Part shown: positions 13,552 through 14,909 of the stretch, piece by piece | How the letters are laid out: each line of letters starts with the position of its first letter | Numbering within the stretch: position 1 is the stretch's first letter | Assembly: GCA_937895305.1 (NCBI GenBank) | Contig: CALAXS010000015.1 | Location: 1 to 14,909 of the forward strand | DNA from: an uncultured bacterium | GTDB taxonomy: Bacteria; Hydrogenedentota; Hydrogenedentia; Hydrogenedentales; JAEUWI01 | DNA: 14,909 nt | Direction of reading: 5' to 3' | Translations under genes and position numbers: made by a program | The notes under the pieces: model-generated | Seen by the model: the letters and a program-made list of their open reading frames with translations, nothing else | Database searches by the model: none | What the model was told of the DNA's origin: nothing

Positions 13552-14909
13552 AGACACTTTACCTCGATTGTTTCAGTGGCGTCAGCGGGGATATGACCGT
13601 GGGTGCCCTTATTGATGCAGGTGCTGACTTTGAAGTCATTGCAGCGGGCCTCGCTTCGCTACAGGTGGAGGGACTACGTTGCACCATTGAAGAGGTGGTA
13701 AAGAAGGGCGTTACCGCTAAAAAGTTCACGGTCTTGGACAGCACCACAGGCCAGGAAGCCGACGCACCTCATGAGCACAGTCACGATCACGAACATACCC
13801 ATGAACACAAGCACGACCACACGCACAGTCACGATCACGGCCACAGTCATTCTCATTCTCACGATCATAAGCATGACCACGATCATGCACACGCGCATAC
13901 GCATGATGATCACCACCATCATCATCACCCCCATCGTCATCTGAAGGATGTGGTGGCCATCATTAATTCGGGGGATTTACCCGACGCAGTGAAAGCGCGT
14001 TCTATCGCGACCTTTGAAAAGCTGGCGGAAGCGGAAGCGGCCGTTCATGGCATGTCTATCGAGTCGGTTCATTTCCATGAAGTGGGTGCCCTGGATTCCA
14101 TTGCAGACATCGTAGCGGCAAACCACGCTTTGCACCTTTTGGGTATTGAGCAGGTCTATTGCACGCCTCTCCATGTAGGTGCCGGGACTGTGAAATGTGA
14201 CCACGGCATCATGCCTGTACCCGCACCTGCGACGGCGAACCTGCTCCGGGGTATCCCCACCTATGGTGGTGATGTTCAGGGCGAGCTCGTCACACCGACC
14301 GGGGCTGCGCTCATCGCGACCTGGGTCAGTGATTTTGGCAAGGCACCCGTCATGACCGTGGAGCGCATCGGCTATGGTAGTGGCACGAAAGACCTGCCGG
14401 ACCGTGCCAATGTGTTACGTGCGCAGGTGGGCACTGTAGTGGTGGAATCAAATACTGATCAATCAGTTACCGTGATAGAAGCGAATATTGATGACATGAC
14501 CGGGGAATTATTTGTGCCGCTCACGGAAGCATTGTTGGCGGCAGGAGCCCTGGACGTTTTTATCACACCTATCCTGGGCAAGAAAAATCGTCCTGCACAG
14601 TGCGTAACGGCTTTGTGCAGTGCAGAGAAGGAAACAGAACTTATCGAAAGCTTCTTTACGCACTCCACGACTTTTGGGGTACGTATACGCACCGAGCGGC
14701 GCGCGGTGCTGGAGCGAAGCTGGAAGCAGGTGCAGACGGAATGGGGCGTGGTGCGAATCAAGATAGGCTATTGGAAGGGCAAGCAGGTGCAAGCTTCACC
14801 TGAGTTTGAAGATTGTAAAACTTGCGGTGCTGCCTGTGCGGTTTCTGTAAACACAGTATTCGACGCCGCTCATGCGGCAGCAATCCGGGGAGAATTTATT
14901 GATGGCTAA
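13548..14909 (+). CDS. larC: Nickel-pincer cofactor nickel insertase LarC with long His-rich insert
   Basis: LarC inserts nickel into the dithiocarboxylate mononucleotide in a CTP-dependent reaction, completing the cofactor. The 453-residue protein starts at GTG within GTGA (larB stop TGA), reading KTLYLDCFSGVSGDM. The core motifs VHFHEVGALDSIADIV and CTPLHVGAGTVKCDHG follow, then GELVTPTGAAL and the C-terminal IEANIDDMTGE domain ending PEFEDCKTC. Residues 75-131 form an insert with 31 His in 57 positions, mostly His-Asp/Ser/Glu/Thr alternation plus a run of six His, likely for binding or storing nickel. Unlike Lactobacillus plantarum, where the two halves are joined by programmed frameshifting, this is one continuous frame. 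Cysteines C423, C426 and C430 near the end are worth noting. The stop codon is the last three bases of the window, so the gene is complete. Confidence 0.95.
   Translation: MKTLYLDCFSGVSGDMTVGALIDAGADFEVIAAGLASLQVEGLRCTIEEVVKKGVTAKKFTVLDSTTGQEADAPHEHSHDHEHTHEHKHDHTHSHDHGHSHSHSHDHKHDHDHAHAHTHDDHHHHHHPHRHLKDVVAIINSGDLPDAVKARSIATFEKLAEAEAAVHGMSIESVHFHEVGALDSIADIVAANHALHLLGIEQVYCTPLHVGAGTVKCDHGIMPVPAPATANLLRGIPTYGGDVQGELVTPTGAALIATWVSDFGKAPVMTVERIGYGSGTKDLPDRANVLRAQVGTVVVESNTDQSVTVIEANIDDMTGELFVPLTEALLAAGALDVFITPILGKKNRPAQCVTALCSAEKETELIESFFTHSTTFGVRIRTERRAVLERSWKQVQTEWGVVRIKIGYWKGKQVQASPEFEDCKTCGAACAVSVNTVFDAAHAAAIRGEFIDG

Noticed and set aside
12760..13557. 265-codon minus-strand open frame
   Set aside because: Antisense shadow of larB.
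13674..13940. 88-codon minus-strand frame rich in Met and Val that looks like a membrane protein
   Set aside because: It is the complement of the His-rich tract of larC: GTG/ATG codons opposite CAC/CAT create a false hydrophobic peptide.

Overview
The window comes from a bacterial chromosome of moderately high GC with short intergenic gaps. The best clues to the organism are two prepilin-type proteins with a C-terminal 'H-X-DG' motif, a Tat-exported sulfatase-fold lipoprotein, a membrane-anchored neutral-ceramidase-like protein, and larB/larC. Such prepilins and sulfatases are typical of Planctomycetota, Lentisphaerota, Hydrogenedentota and relatives. I place it in that part of the tree only tentatively; no rRNA or classical marker is present to settle it.

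Layout. Positions 1-6000 are all on the minus strand: ispH (cut by the left edge), a class II fructose-bisphosphate aldolase with its own terminator, the sulfatase-fold lipoprotein, and the ceramidase-like protein. From 6393 to 9721 the plus strand carries two near-identical pseudopilin paralogues, a strong intrinsic terminator, and trpS. From 9953 to 11926 a tightly packed minus-strand operon encodes an MTH1187-type thiamine-binding-fold protein, a small single-pass membrane protein, and a NagB-like sugar-phosphate isomerase/deaminase homologue. Divergent from it, on the plus strand, are a secreted protein of unknown function and larB-larC, which act in making the nickel-pincer cofactor of lactate-racemase-type enzymes. 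LarC contains an exceptionally long histidine-rich insert.

How the genes relate. Most are housekeeping or unrelated accessory genes. The clearest functional units are larB-larC (overlapping by 4 bases), the three-gene minus operon, and the pilin duplication. The sulfatase-fold and ceramidase-like proteins are neighbours and are both predicted to act outside the cytoplasmic membrane, so a shared role in hydrolysing lipid or glycan esters is possible but unproven.

The non-coding space is dominated by dispersed palindromes of a REP/REPIN type. They share conserved flanks (GTC...CC) around 8-bp stems whose two arms co-vary. A second, non-palindromic 40-bp repeat occurs twice. I found no CRISPR array, tRNA, rRNA, integrase or transposase gene. 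I do not see an obviously new multi-gene system here. The most notable items are the repeat families, the substituted NagB-like active site, the calcium-loop insert in the ceramidase-like protein, and the His-rich LarC.
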